Part shown: piece after piece, positions 27,260 through 36,938 of the stretch
Numbering within the stretch: position 1 is the stretch's first letter
How the letters are laid out: every line of letters begins with the position of its first letter
Source of the DNA: Methylobacterium sp.
GTDB taxonomy: Bacteria > Pseudomonadota > Alphaproteobacteria > Rhizobiales > Beijerinckiaceae
Assembly: GCA_020252645.1 (NCBI GenBank)
Contig: JADCCN010000006.1
Span: 1-64,000 of the forward strand
Reading direction: 5' to 3'
DNA length: 64,000 nt
Notes under the pieces: model-generated
Seen by the model: the letters and a program-made list of their open reading frames with translations, nothing else
Told to the model about the DNA's origin: nothing
Database searches by the model: none
Made by a program: the position numbers and the translations under genes

Positions 27260-27763
27260 TCAGCCGCGCTTGGCGGTGGCCAGCGCCTTCTGGAAGGCAT
27301 CGGCGAATTCGCCGCGCTCCTCGCGCCCCAGGGCGGCGGCCACTTCCACGCGCTCGCGGCCCTGCACGATCTCGATCTTTTCCGTCCCGAATTCGGGGTG
27401 CTCCTCGCGCTCGATGCGCGCCCAGGCCGGGTTGAAGCACTTCTCCCGCACGACGCCGCGCCAGCTCACCGAGCGCAAGAGCAGTTCGATGCGCGAAACC
27501 ACCACCTGCTCATAGGCGCGCGCCGTGGCATTATGATAGCGAAACGCCAGATAGATCAGCACGATATCCAGCCCCAGAAAGCCGAGAACCGGCCAAGCGC
27601 CCAGAAGGTAGAAAGGGATGGACATCGCGGTGGTGACGAAGAGCAGGAAGGCCATCAGCCAGAACAGCCCGCGCGGCGACAGCGAGCGATGCGGCGTGAT
27701 CACCGCGTCGAAGACCGGGGATTCCCGGCTCTCATCCGTGCTTTTCGGGTTGTCTTGCGTCAT
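27260..27763 (-). CDS. DUF2244 integral membrane protein
   Basis: 167 aa from MTQDNPKSTDESRESP; the longer ORF to 28585 is the shadow of nth. The DUF2244 signature starts VITPHRSLSPRGLFWLMAFL, followed by two transmembrane segments (about residues 35-80) and a cytoplasmic beta-rich part with WARIEREEHPEFGTEKIEIV and RERVEVAAALGREERGEF. Function unknown. It is nearly always divergent to nth in related genomes, as here. Confidence 0.88.
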   Translation of the reverse strand: MTQDNPKSTDESRESPVFDAVITPHRSLSPRGLFWLMAFLLFVTTAMSIPFYLLGAWPVLGFLGLDIVLIYLAFRYHNATARAYEQVVVSRIELLLRSVSWRGVVREKCFNPAWARIEREEHPEFGTEKIEIVQGRERVEVAAALGREERGEFADAFQKALATAKRG

Positions 27764-27835
27764 CTCGCACGATTTCAAGAGGAAGCCTTTGCGCTCAACA
27801 ATAGCGCGGGACCGGACAATCGGAAGGGGGGCGGC

Positions 27836-28537
27836 ATGGCGAAGGCCGGAGCGAAAGGTCGCAAGGCAAAGATGCGGCCGGCATCGGAGGTGGCGGAAAT
27901 CTTCCGTCGTCTGCACGCGATCGAACCCGAACCCAGGGGCGAACTCGAACATGTGAACGCCTACACGCTGCTTGTGGCCGTGGTGCTTTCCGCGCAGGCC
28001 ACCGATGCGGGCGTGAACAAGGCGACGCGCCCGCTCTTCGCCATCGCCGACACGCCCGAGAAGATGCTCGCGCTCGGCGAGGACCGGGTGCGGGAATACA
28101 TCAAGACCATCGGCCTTTTCCGCAACAAGGCGAAGAATGTGATCCTGCTCTCGCAGGCGCTGATCGAACGCTTTGGCGGCGCTGTGCCGGCCAGCCGCGA
28201 TGATCTCGTCACCCTCCCCGGCGTGGGGCGCAAGACCGCGAATGTCGTGCTCAACATGGCCTTCGGGGAAGCCACCTTCGCGGTCGATACGCATGTGTTT
28301 CGCGTTTCGAACCGCCTGCCGCTCGCGCCCGCCAAGACGCCGGAGCAGGTGGAGGCCGGCCTCGAGAAGCTGGTGCCGGAACCCTACCGGATGCATGCGC
28401 ATCACTGGCTCATCCTGCACGGACGCTACACCTGCAAGGCGCAGCGCCCGGAATGCTGGCGCTGCCCGCTGAAAGATCTCTGCGCGTTCGAGCCGAAATC
28501 GACCCCGCCGAAGGTGAAGTTGAAGGCTCAGCCGTAA
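27836..28537 (+). CDS. nth: Endonuclease III
   Basis: 233 aa from [23 protein letters not shown] glycosylase/AP lyase for oxidised pyrimidines. Helix-hairpin-helix [20 protein letters not shown] with the catalytic Lys (GVGRKTA) and Asp ([14 protein letters not shown]); the 4Fe-4S ligands are in [17 protein letters not shown]. All key residues present. The last 10 bp overlap the convergent uppP. Confidence 0.97.
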   Translation: MAKAGAKGRKAKMRPASEVAEIFRRLHAIEPEPRGELEHVNAYTLLVAVVLSAQATDAGVNKATRPLFAIADTPEKMLALGEDRVREYIKTIGLFRNKAKNVILLSQALIERFGGAVPASRDDLVTLPGVGRKTANVVLNMAFGEATFAVDTHVFRVSNRLPLAPAKTPEQVEAGLEKLVPEPYRMHAHHWLILHGRYTCKAQRPECWRCPLKDLCAFEPKSTPPKVKLKAQP

Positions 28538-29331
28538 ACGAACCAGGCCGCGAGCCCGAAGCAGCCGACGACGATTCGCCACCAAGCGAAGGGCGTGAAG
28601 CCGTGCCGCGTGACGAAATCGAGAAGGCCGCGCACCACGATCAACCCCGTGATGAAAGCGACGAAGAAGCCGATGCCGATGGCCGTCGCATCCTCGAAGC
28701 TCAGGAGCTTGTGGTTCTTGAAGAGATCATAGGTGAAGGCACCGGCCATGGTGGGCATGGCCAGGAAGAAGGAGAACTCCGCCGCCGCGCGCTTGGAAGC
28801 GCCGGACAGCATCGCGCCGACAATCGTGGCACCCGAGCGCGAGACGCCGGGAATCATCGCAAGGCACTGGAAGAGCCCGATCTTGAGGCACATCAGGGGC
28901 GTGAAGGTCGAGACATCCTCGTGCTGCACCGAAAGCCGCATCTCGTCCACCACCAGCAGCACAAGACCGCCGGCGATCAGGCTGACGCAGACCACGAAGG
29001 GATTGAAGAGCATGTTCTTGATGGTCGAATGCATCACAGCGCCAGTCAGCGCCGCAGGAAGAAACGCAATCAGCACGCCCAGAACGAAAACCCGCGCCTG
29101 ATGATCGGTGAACACGCCTTTCGCAAGCCCCCAGAGGCGGGCGAAATAGACCGAGAGGATCGCAAGGATCGCGCCGAGCTGGATCAGGACCTCGAAACTA
29201 TGGCCGGGTGATGCAAAATTCAGGTAATGCCCGACCAGGATGAGATGGCCGGTGGAGGAAACCGGCAGGAATTCGGTCAATCCCTCGATGAAGCCCAGAA
29301 GGGCGGCTTTCAGCGCCAGCGCGACATTCAT
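28528..29331 (-). CDS. uppP: Undecaprenyl-diphosphate phosphatase
   Basis: 267 aa from [20 protein letters not shown], matching the usual 265-275. It recycles the C55 carrier lipid for peptidoglycan synthesis and gives low-level bacitracin tolerance. Active-site motifs are intact: [20 protein letters not shown] and [20 protein letters not shown]. Eight or so hydrophobic segments. Convergent with nth. Confidence 0.96.
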   Translation of the reverse strand: MNVALALKAALLGFIEGLTEFLPVSSTGHLILVGHYLNFASPGHSFEVLIQLGAILAILSVYFARLWGLAKGVFTDHQARVFVLGVLIAFLPAALTGAVMHSTIKNMLFNPFVVCVSLIAGGLVLLVVDEMRLSVQHEDVSTFTPLMCLKIGLFQCLAMIPGVSRSGATIVGAMLSGASKRAAAEFSFFLAMPTMAGAFTYDLFKNHKLLSFEDATAIGIGFFVAFITGLIVVRGLLDFVTRHGFTPFAWWRIVVGCFGLAAWFVYG

Positions 29332-29505
29332 GAACGGGAAACCATGCGGGGGGGCCGGGCGCTTCTGCGAATCGGCCGGGGTTGAGAAAGACACGCGCCT
29401 CCCTTATAGCCACGCTCCGGTTCTCGCCACCTTAAGGGCGAAGGGCCGGGCACATCCGTGCCGCCCTTCTTCCACTCCATTTGCGGCCTCAACCTTCCGG
29501 GACCC

Positions 29506-30198
29506 ATGCCCGTCTTCCATCACTTCGCCCTTTGCCCGCATTCGCGCTTCATCCGGCTCGTCATGGGCGAATTGCAGATGGAAGCCGATCGGACGGAGAC
29601 GAACCCCTTCTGCCGCGCGCGCGATTTCCTGGCCATGAACCCGGCCGGGCTGCTGCCCGTGCTGGTGGAGCATGACGGGCAGGTGGTGGCGGGGCCGGAT
29701 ATTCTCGCCGAATATCTCGACGAGACGCGCGGGCTCGTGCTGGGGGATCGCCGCCTGCTGCCGGAAAATCCGGGCGAGCGGGTGGAGGTACGGCGGCTGC
29801 TGCACTGGTTCAACGCCAAGTTCTTCCACGAGGTCAGCGAACTGGTGCTGAACGAGAAGGCCTATAAACGCCTCTTCCCGGAGGCTTTTCCCGGCGATGC
29901 GCCGAACACCAACGCCATCCGTGCGGCCTCGGCGAATATCCGCTATCACATGAATTACGTCGCCCATCTCGTGGCGCGGCGGAACTGGCTCGCGGGTGAT
30001 CGGCTGACCTATGCCGATCTCGCCGCGGCCGCGCATTTCTCGGCGGTGGATTATTTCGGGGACGTGCCTTGGGAGACAAGCGAAGTCGCGAAGAACTGGT
30101 ACGTCCGCGTGAAATCGCGGCCGGCCTTCCGCGCGCTGCTGGCGGATCGTCTCAAGGGCATCCCGCCCGCACCGCATTACAGCAATCTCGATTTCTAA
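29506..30198 (+). CDS. Glutathione S-transferase family protein
   Basis: 230 aa from MPVFHHFALCPHSRFIRLVM. Thioredoxin-fold N-terminal domain with the CPHS motif and LPVLVEHDGQVVAGPDILAE (the cis-Pro VLVE and the downstream acidic/Ser-type glutathione contacts). The helical C-terminal domain has LTYADLAAAAHFSAVDYFGD. Such FtsZ-localised-protein-like GSTs are common in Rhizobiales. Substrate unknown. queG follows 20 bp after its stop. Confidence 0.88.
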   Translation: MPVFHHFALCPHSRFIRLVMGELQMEADRTETNPFCRARDFLAMNPAGLLPVLVEHDGQVVAGPDILAEYLDETRGLVLGDRRLLPENPGERVEVRRLLHWFNAKFFHEVSELVLNEKAYKRLFPEAFPGDAPNTNAIRAASANIRYHMNYVAHLVARRNWLAGDRLTYADLAAAAHFSAVDYFGDVPWETSEVAKNWYVRVKSRPAFRALLADRLKGIPPAPHYSNLDF

Positions 30199-30218
30199 GC
30201 CCGACCGAAGCCAGGGCC

Positions 30219-31355
30219 TTGCTGCCAGAGATTGTGAAGAAGCATGGCTTCTCGATCTGCGGCATCGCGCCCGCCACGGCCCCGCCCGAACGCGAGACAA
30301 GGCTGCGCCACTGGCTTTCGCTCGGGGCACAGGGCGAGATGGACTGGATGGCGCGCGAGCCTGAAAAGCGCGCGAGCCCCGCGGGCCTGTGGCCCGAGGC
30401 GCAAAGCGTGATCATGCTCGGCGTGAACCACGCACCGGAATTCGATCCGCTCACAGCCCTCGAAAACCGCGAGGCCGGCGCGCTTGCGGCCTATGCCGTT
30501 CGGCGGGATTATCATGACGTGATCAAGAAGCGCCTCAAAGCCGTTGCGGTGGATTTCGTTGCGAAAACCGGCGCCGAAGTGAAGGTTTTCGTCGATACCG
30601 CGCCGGTGCTCGAAAAGCCGCTCGCGGCAGAAGCGGGCCTCGGCTGGCAGGGCAAGCATACGGTGCTGGTGAGCCGGGAATTCGGCAACTGGCTCTTCCT
30701 CGGCGCGATCTACACGACGCTGCCGCTGGCGCCGGATACCCCGGAAACCGATCATTGCGGCTCCTGCCGGCGCTGCCTCGATATCTGCCCGACCGACGCC
30801 TTCCCCGCACCCTACCAGCTCGATGCCCGGCGCTGCATCGCCTATCTCACCATCGAGCACAAGGGAGCGATCGCGCGGGAGTTTCGCGCGAAGATCGGAA
30901 ATCGCATCTTCGGCTGCGACGATTGCATCGCCGTCTGCCCCTGGAACAAGTTCGCGCAAGGGGCGCGCGATGCAAGGCTCGCGACCCGCAAGGATCTCCT
31001 TCACAAACCGCTCGCGGAATATGCGATGCTCGATGACGCGGCCTTCCGCGCGCTTTTCGCAGGAACGCCGATCAAGCGGACGGGGCGCGACCGTTTCCTG
31101 CGCAACGTGCTGATCGGCATCGGCAATAGCGGCAATCCGGCCCTCGCGGCCTCCGCCGGGCCGCATCTTGATGACGCCAATCCGCTGGTGCGCGGTGCCG
31201 CGGTCTGGGCTCTGTCACGCCTGCTCGCGGCTGATGCCTTCGCGGCCCTCGCGCGACGCCGAGCCCCCGCCGAAACCGATGCGCTTGTGCGCGAGGAATG
31301 GGAACTCGCGTTGATGGAGTTGCCCCTTGCCGGAACTGCATCCGGCGCGACATGA
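30219..31355 (+). CDS. queG: Epoxyqueuosine reductase QueG
   Basis: About 378 aa from a TTG at 30219; no ATG or GTG precedes the conserved start, and the frame is otherwise open into the GST gene. QueG reduces epoxyqueuosine to queuosine in tRNA with cobalamin. Seen: GFSICGIAPATAPPERETRL, LGVNHAP, then two 4Fe-4S motifs, CGSCRRCLDICPTDAFPAPY and CDDCIAVCPWNKFA. A HEAT-like tail with PLVRGAAVWALSRLL ends the protein. The neighbouring GST and SDR are often linked to it. Confidence 0.93.
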   Translation: MLPEIVKKHGFSICGIAPATAPPERETRLRHWLSLGAQGEMDWMAREPEKRASPAGLWPEAQSVIMLGVNHAPEFDPLTALENREAGALAAYAVRRDYHDVIKKRLKAVAVDFVAKTGAEVKVFVDTAPVLEKPLAAEAGLGWQGKHTVLVSREFGNWLFLGAIYTTLPLAPDTPETDHCGSCRRCLDICPTDAFPAPYQLDARRCIAYLTIEHKGAIAREFRAKIGNRIFGCDDCIAVCPWNKFAQGARDARLATRKDLLHKPLAEYAMLDDAAFRALFAGTPIKRTGRDRFLRNVLIGIGNSGNPALAASAGPHLDDANPLVRGAAVWALSRLLAADAFAALARRRAPAETDALVREEWELALMELPLAGTASGAT

Positions 31356-31362
31356 TCCCCGC

Positions 31363-32217
31363 ATGAATCTCCTGATCCTCGGTTTCGGCTATTCGGCCTC
31401 CGCTTTCGCCCTGGAAGCGCGCGGGCTGTTCGCATCCATGACGGTCACGGCACGTTCGCCAGAGAAAGTCGCGCGATTGCGCGGCGAGGGCTGGAACGCC
31501 CTGCCCTTCGATGGCGAGCGCGCCTCGCCCGAACTCGAAGCAGCGATCGCGGACGCAACCCATGTGCTTGTTTCCGCTCCACCCGGCGATCGCGGCGATC
31601 CGGCCCTGCGCGTGTTGCACGAGGCGCTTGCGGCCTCGCCCGCGCTGAAGCGCGTGATGTATCTCTCCACCATCGGCGTCTATGGCGACCATGACGGGCA
31701 ATGGGTGGATGAGGAAAGCCCGCTCCGGCCCGTTTCGCCGCGCGCGCGCCAGCGTGTCGCGGCCGAGGCGGGATGGCAGGCTTTCGCGCAAGAGAAGGCT
31801 TGCGATCTCGGGATTTTCCGCCTCTCCGGCATCTATGGGCCGGGGCGTTCGGCGATTGATCACCTGCGCTCCGGCACCGCGCGCCGCATCATCAAGCCGG
31901 GGCAGATGTTCAACCGCATCCATGCCGCGGATATTGCAGGGGCGCTGGTGGCCGCGAGCCGGCATGACGGCCGGCTCGGCACCTTCAACCTCACGGATCA
32001 TGAGCCCGCGCCGCCGCAGGATGTGGTGGAATTTGCCGCATTGCTGCTTGGGCTTCCCGTGCCGCCGGATATCCCGTTCGAGGCGGTTGAACTCTCCGAG
32101 ATGGGGCGCAGCTTCTACGGCGAGAACAAATGTGTCGCAAATGGGCTGATCCGCTCCGCGCTCCGCTACCGCTTCCGCTGCCCCACCTATCGGGAAGGGC
32201 TGCGGGCCTGCCTCTGA
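31363..32217 (+). CDS. NAD(P)-binding SDR (YeeZ/atypical epimerase-like)
   Basis: 284 aa from MNLLILGFGYSASAFALEAR (GFGYSA nucleotide loop). Other segments: THVLVSAPPGDRGDPALRVL, VMYLSTIGVYGDHDGQWVDE (the Ser-x-Tyr region typical of extended SDRs), FRLSGIYGPGRSAIDHLRSG and FNRIHAADIAGALVAAS. Substrate unknown. 7 bp after queG, so cotranscribed. Convergent with olsB. Confidence 0.88.
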   Translation: MNLLILGFGYSASAFALEARGLFASMTVTARSPEKVARLRGEGWNALPFDGERASPELEAAIADATHVLVSAPPGDRGDPALRVLHEALAASPALKRVMYLSTIGVYGDHDGQWVDEESPLRPVSPRARQRVAAEAGWQAFAQEKACDLGIFRLSGIYGPGRSAIDHLRSGTARRIIKPGQMFNRIHAADIAGALVAASRHDGRLGTFNLTDHEPAPPQDVVEFAALLLGLPVPPDIPFEAVELSEMGRSFYGENKCVANGLIRSALRYRFRCPTYREGLRACL

Positions 32218-32226
32218 AACCGGCCT

Positions 32227-33189
32227 TCAGGCGGCGTAGCGGCTCGCATCCGCGCCGTAATGCTCGATGTAGCGCGGGTCGATATCGGCCACGCGGAGCG
32301 TGACGAAAACATCCGTCGTGCCGAACTGGTGATCGATCACCGCGCCATCACCGAAGGTCGCGCCGAGGCGCAGATAGCCCTTGATGAGCGGCGGCAGCGC
32401 CTTCATCGCGGCCTTGATGTCCACCGCCTCGCGGGGCAGGCGATCCATCCGCACATGCCGGCCCGGCAGCGCCTTCACGCGGGCATCGCGGTTGCCCGCA
32501 GCGTGATGCTCCAGGAAGGCGAGCGCCAGCGAGAGGGCTTCGGGCTCGATGCCCTCGAAGCTCGCGCAGCCGAACATCACATCGATGCGGTGATGCAGGA
32601 TATAGCTCCAGACACCGTGCCAGAGCAGCTCCACGGTCCGCTTGTTGCGATAGGGCTTGAGCACGCAGGAGCGACCGAGTTCCAGGAGCCGGAGACCGCG
32701 ATTGACCTCGTGAAAGCGGGAGAGATCATATTCGCCCGCGGTATAGAAATCGACGCCGGCCGCCTCGGCCACATCCGCTCTCAGCAGCCGATAGGTGCCG
32801 ATCACCTTCGGCTTCACCTGGCCGAAGCGGTTGATCTTGCCCTTGCGGTCGACAACCATGATGTGGTCGCAGAGCCGGTCATAGGGGTCGATGTCGCGCC
32901 GCGAGAGGAGACCGCGTGCATCTGCCCTGGCGCCCATCTCCTCGTAGAACACCTTGAAGCGCAGGCGCTGGCAGCGGCGAATATCCTTCGTCGTGCGCGC
33001 GAGGCGCACTTCGAGATCGCCGATCCGGCCGAGGATGTCCGGCATGCCGCCGGTATCGCGCACAATCCGTTCGGTGGGGTTCAGGCGTGTGACCAGTTCG
33101 CGGGAAAAGCGGGGGACGGGGGCCAGCGCGCCCCAGCCGCGGGTTGAAGAGGCGGATACGGCGGACGCGCCGGAGCGCGGGCGAAGCAT
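32227..33189 (-). CDS. olsB: OlsB-like L-ornithine N-alpha-acyltransferase (GNAT, COG3176)
   Basis: 320 aa from MLRPRSGASAVSA; AGGAG lies upstream. OlsB transfers a 3-hydroxyacyl group from acyl carrier protein to ornithine, the first step to ornithine lipids. Segments typical of this hemolysin-like acyltransferase group: EVRLARTTKDIRRCQRLRFK, VFYEEMGARAD, DPYDRLCDHIMVVD, VIGTYRLLRADVAEAAG, YDLSRFHEVNRGLRLLELGR and SCVLKPYRNKRTVELLWHGV. OlsA is not in the window. Confidence 0.82.
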   Translation of the reverse strand: MLRPRSGASAVSASSTRGWGALAPVPRFSRELVTRLNPTERIVRDTGGMPDILGRIGDLEVRLARTTKDIRRCQRLRFKVFYEEMGARADARGLLSRRDIDPYDRLCDHIMVVDRKGKINRFGQVKPKVIGTYRLLRADVAEAAGVDFYTAGEYDLSRFHEVNRGLRLLELGRSCVLKPYRNKRTVELLWHGVWSYILHHRIDVMFGCASFEGIEPEALSLALAFLEHHAAGNRDARVKALPGRHVRMDRLPREAVDIKAAMKALPPLIKGYLRLGATFGDGAVIDHQFGTTDVFVTLRVADIDPRYIEHYGADASRYAA

Positions 33190-33286
33190 GGCAGGCTCTC
33201 CTGCCGGTATGTTTCCGAATGGAAACCCGCACCGGCTGGCAAAGCAGGTGCCCGATATTCGTGACGAAGTCATGACCGAGGCGCGA

Positions 33287-35095
33287 TCAGGCGACAGCGC
33301 GGCGCTCCTTCAGCAGCCGATCCAGCGCCAGCAGGAAGGGCTCTCGGTCGAGCGGCTTGGCGAGGAAGGCGTCGAAGCCGGCCGCAAGGCAGGCCTCGCG
33401 ATCTTCTCGGAAGGCATTGGCCGTGAGCGCGAGTGCCGGCACCGGCTGGCGTTTCAGGCGCTTTTCCACCGCCCGCCACTGCGCAATGGCCGAAAGGCCG
33501 TCGAGTTCGGGCATGCGCACGTCGAACAGTACGCAATCGAACGGCGTTCCGCCGGGCGTGATGCTCGCCTGCAGGAGATCGAGCGCCTCACGGCCCGTGG
33601 AGGCGCGGATCGGCTTTCCTCCGAGCCGCTCCACCAGGCGGCCGGCCAGCAGGGCGTTGATATCGTTGTCCTCGGCAATCAGCACACGCCGACCGAGGAG
33701 GGGCTCGGCCAGCAGCGTCTCGCCTTCGGCCAGGGTGGTCCTGCCGGGCTGGCCGGGTTCCCAATCGGTGAGCTGGGCGAACAGCGAGCGGCGGCGGACG
33801 GGCTTGACCAGATAGCGATCGAACCCCGCCGCCTGTGGCGCCCCGAAGGCGCGGCGCTCGAAGGGCGAGAGAAGCACGAGATTTCGGCGGCAGCCGACCG
33901 CATTTGCGGCCGAAACCAGCGCGCGCGCATCCTCCGGCCCGAGGGCTGCATCGATCATCATCAGATCCGGCCGGAAGTCGTGGATCATCGCGAAGGCTTC
34001 GGCGGGCGAGGTCGCGAACCGCGTTTCCGCCTCGATCTCGGCCAGGGTGCGCGCGATGAAGCGCCCCTCGAAGGCGCCGGGACTGACGACCAGCACGCGC
34101 CGGCCTTTGAGTTCGGGAACCGCCTCGACGCGCAGCGCTGCGGCGGATTGCGCCGTTTCCAGCGGCAGCAGCAGGGTGAAGATGGAGCCTTGTCCCTCGT
34201 TGCTTTCCAGAGTGATGTCGCCACCCATCAGCCGCGCGAGACGACGGGAGATCGCGAGGCCCAGCCCGGTGCCGCCATGGCGGGCGGCGGTTTCACGATC
34301 CGCCTGTTCGAACTCGGCGAAAATCGCTTCCTGCCGGCCCTCGGGAATGCCCGGCCCGGTATCAGCGATGCGGATGGCAAGGCCATGTTCGCCCTGCCGC
34401 GCAAGCGTGAGGCCAACCCCGCCGTGTTCGGTGAACTTCACTCCATTCCCCGCAAGGTTGGTGACGATCTGGCGGAGGCGATTGCCATCGGCGCGGATGA
34501 TCGCCGGAACATCGCTCGCAAGATGCGCCGCAATTTCCAGGCCCTTGCCCTGCGCCCGGGGTGCCAGCAATTCCACGACCCCCTCGAGGAGCGGCCCGAT
34601 CTCCACCTCCTCCTCGGCGATGGTCAGCTTGCCGGCCTCGATGCGCGAGAAATCGAGAATCTCCTCGATGAGGGTCAGCAGGGCCTCGCCGGAGGTCTTG
34701 ATGGCGCGCGCGTAATTCGCCTGCTCGGGGTCAAGGCGCGTGTCGAGCATCAGGTCGGCCATGCCCAGAACGCCATTGAGCGGCGTGCGGATTTCATGGC
34801 TGACCGTGGCCAGAAAGCGCGATTTCGCCTCGTTCGCCGCCTCGACCTCGGCCTGAGCACGGCCAATCCGCTCCAGCCGGTCGGCCAGCCTGGCACGCTC
34901 GGCTGCCAGGGCCGCAAGCGCCGCGCGCTGCCGGCGCTGATCGGCGATCAGCCACAGGCAGATCGCCAGCGCCATGATCGCAACCGCGCCCAGACTCGAG
35001 GCAAGAGCCCAGGCGAGCCCCGCCTCATTCACCCCAAACATGACGCCCACCAGACTGATCTTGTGGCTGGTTTTCTTGTTTCTTGCGGCCAACAT
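33287..35095 (-). CDS. Hybrid sensor histidine kinase with two receiver domains
   Basis: About 602 aa from [15 protein letters not shown] at 35095 (a later Met at 35041 is also possible; the ORF to 35200 runs into a repeat). One transmembrane segment ([20 protein letters not shown]), a coiled coil rich in Ala/Arg, a HisKA with [20 protein letters not shown] (phospho-His), an N-box [14 protein letters not shown], then [11 protein letters not shown] and [15 protein letters not shown] first receiver-like domain has [17 protein letters not shown] and lacks a clear acidic pocket; the second is complete ([36 protein letters not shown]). No periplasmic sensor domain. Output unknown. Confidence 0.9.
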   Translation of the reverse strand: MLAARNKKTSHKISLVGVMFGVNEAGLAWALASSLGAVAIMALAICLWLIADQRRQRAALAALAAERARLADRLERIGRAQAEVEAANEAKSRFLATVSHEIRTPLNGVLGMADLMLDTRLDPEQANYARAIKTSGEALLTLIEEILDFSRIEAGKLTIAEEEVEIGPLLEGVVELLAPRAQGKGLEIAAHLASDVPAIIRADGNRLRQIVTNLAGNGVKFTEHGGVGLTLARQGEHGLAIRIADTGPGIPEGRQEAIFAEFEQADRETAARHGGTGLGLAISRRLARLMGGDITLESNEGQGSIFTLLLPLETAQSAAALRVEAVPELKGRRVLVVSPGAFEGRFIARTLAEIEAETRFATSPAEAFAMIHDFRPDLMMIDAALGPEDARALVSAANAVGCRRNLVLLSPFERRAFGAPQAAGFDRYLVKPVRRRSLFAQLTDWEPGQPGRTTLAEGETLLAEPLLGRRVLIAEDNDINALLAGRLVERLGGKPIRASTGREALDLLQASITPGGTPFDCVLFDVRMPELDGLSAIAQWRAVEKRLKRQPVPALALTANAFREDREACLAAGFDAFLAKPLDREPFLLALDRLLKERRAVA

Positions 35096-35179
35096 GGCGC
35101 GCGATGGTGAACAACGCCTTGGGCGGATTCCGGAATCACCGCTTCTGCTTAAGGGAAGCTTCCGTTCACCCTGGCTCTC

Positions 35180-35352
35180 GAGCATTCTTGCGTGAAACAA
35201 TAGGGAATGAGAGCTGACGGCCTGATTAAATCAGATCGGAGTCCGCTCTAGAGCATGATGTGTTCAGACGGAAGCACATCCTGCTCTTATCTTATTATTA
35301 TCGCATGCTTTTTTGTGAAAAACCGGATTCCACTTTTTCACAGCATGCTCTA
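35180..35352 (-). repeat. Composite repeat: degenerate subfamily A next to a full subfamily B copy
   Basis: 35249-35352 is a 104-bp subfamily B element (TAGAGCATGATGTGTTCAGA ... TTTCACAGCATGCTCTA), oriented opposite to those at 42159 and 47575. Directly left, sharing the CTAG, is a degenerate subfamily A piece with CTGATTAAATCAGATCGGAG and CCGCTCTA. The right-hand terminal CTA is the stop codon (TAG) of comM on the minus strand. Confidence 0.8.
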
Positions 35353-36879
35353 AACCGCTTCCAGCGCGCGGGCGCGCATGGCCACGGCTTCCGCGAGATG
35401 GCGACGGGAGACATGCTCTTCGCCATCGAGGTCTGCAAGCGTGCGCCCGACCTTCAGGACGCGGTGGAAAGCCCTGGCCGACAATTTCAGCTTCTCCGCC
35501 GCCTGCCGCAGAAGCGCAGCGCCCTCGGCATCGGGCCGGGCGATCTCCTCGACCAGCGCGGCCGGCGCTGCGGCATTGGTGCGGATATCCGGCGCGCCAA
35601 GGGCTTCGAACCGCGATTGCTGGATGGCACGCGCCCGCGCCACCCGCTTCCCGACATCGGCCGAACGCTCCCTGGGCGGCGGCAAGAGGAGATCATTGAG
35701 ATCGACCGCCGACACCTCGATCAGCAGGTCGAAGCGGTCGATCAGCGGGCCCGAAAGGCGCCCCACATATTGCGCCATGCATTTTTCGTTCGGCGCGCGC
35801 TTGCAGGCATAGCCCGCTTCGAGCGCCCGGCCGCAGCGGCAGGGATTCATCGCCGCCACGAGCTGGAACCGCGCGGGATAGGTCGCGCGATGGTTCGCGC
35901 GGCTGACGACCACCTCGCCGGTCTCGATGGGCTGGCGCAGGGAATCGAGCGCCTGGGCCGAGAATTCCGGCAATTCATCGAGGAAAAGCACGCCGCGATG
36001 CGCGAGGCTGACCTCGCCGGGTTTGGCGTACAATCCGCCCCCGGTCAGCGCGGCCATGCTCGCGGAATGATGCGGCGCGCGGAACGGGCGCCGGTCCGTG
36101 AGCGCGCCATCCCCCAGGAGCCCGGCGATGGAATGGACCATCGACACTTCCAGCAATTCGCGCGGCTCAAGCGGTGGCAGGATGGATGGGAGCCGCGCCG
36201 CGAGCATGGACTTGCCCGCGCCGGGCGGCCCGGCCATCAGCAGGTGATGCCCGCCGGCGGCCGCGATTTCCAGCGCGCGCTTGGCGCTTTCCTGCCCCTT
36301 GATGTCGCCGAGATCGGGCAGCACGCCTTCCGCCGCGCGGATGGCCGGCTCCGGCCGGCGCAAGACCTGCGTGCCTTTGAAGTGGTTCGCGAGCTGGATG
36401 AGGTTCTGGGGTGCCAGAATATCGATCGCCTCGCCGGCCCAGGCCGCTTCCGCGCCGGAGGCCCTGGGGCAGATGAGCCCGAGCGAGCGGCCTTGCGCGG
36501 AGATCGCCGCCGGCAGCACGCCCGCGACCGGCGAGAGCGAGCCATCAAGCGCGAGTTCGCCCAGCACACAATATCCATCGAGCGCATCGGCGGGGATCGC
36601 GCCGATCGCCGCCATCACGCCGAGCGCGATGGGGAGATCGTAATGGCTGCCTTCCTTCGGCAGATCGGCTGGCGCCAGATTGACGACGATGCGCTTCGCC
36701 GGCAGCGCGAGACCGGAGGCCGTGAGCGCGGCACGCACCCGCTCGCGCGATTCCGCCACCGCCTTGTCCGGCAGACCGACGAGCACGAAGGCCACCAGCC
36801 CGCTCGCCACCTGCACCTGCACATCGACCGGCCGCGCTTCGATCCCCTCGAAGGCGACAGTCGCGACGCGTGACACCAT
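35350..36879 (-). CDS. YifB/ComM-family Mg-chelatase-like AAA+ ATPase
   Basis: 509 aa from MVSRVATVAFEGIEARPVDV. N-terminal Lon-protease-like domain (VASGLVAFVLVGLPDKAVAE), AAA+ core with Walker A MAGPPGAGKSMLAARLPSIL and Walker B GVLFLDELPEFS, and a C-terminal Cys cluster (MNPCRCGRALEAGYACKRAP). ComM is a hexameric helicase that promotes branch migration in natural transformation; the function in non-competent species is open. The TAG stop is provided by the adjoining palindromic repeat. Confidence 0.92.
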   Translation of the reverse strand: MVSRVATVAFEGIEARPVDVQVQVASGLVAFVLVGLPDKAVAESRERVRAALTASGLALPAKRIVVNLAPADLPKEGSHYDLPIALGVMAAIGAIPADALDGYCVLGELALDGSLSPVAGVLPAAISAQGRSLGLICPRASGAEAAWAGEAIDILAPQNLIQLANHFKGTQVLRRPEPAIRAAEGVLPDLGDIKGQESAKRALEIAAAGGHHLLMAGPPGAGKSMLAARLPSILPPLEPRELLEVSMVHSIAGLLGDGALTDRRPFRAPHHSASMAALTGGGLYAKPGEVSLAHRGVLFLDELPEFSAQALDSLRQPIETGEVVVSRANHRATYPARFQLVAAMNPCRCGRALEAGYACKRAPNEKCMAQYVGRLSGPLIDRFDLLIEVSAVDLNDLLLPPPRERSADVGKRVARARAIQQSRFEALGAPDIRTNAAAPAALVEEIARPDAEGAALLRQAAEKLKLSARAFHRVLKVGRTLADLDGEEHVSRRHLAEAVAMRARALEAV

Positions 36880-36938
36880 GATCCCGACCCCCAAAACCGG
36901 CAACACCCTAGCGGCTGGGAACAAAATGGCAACCGGGA

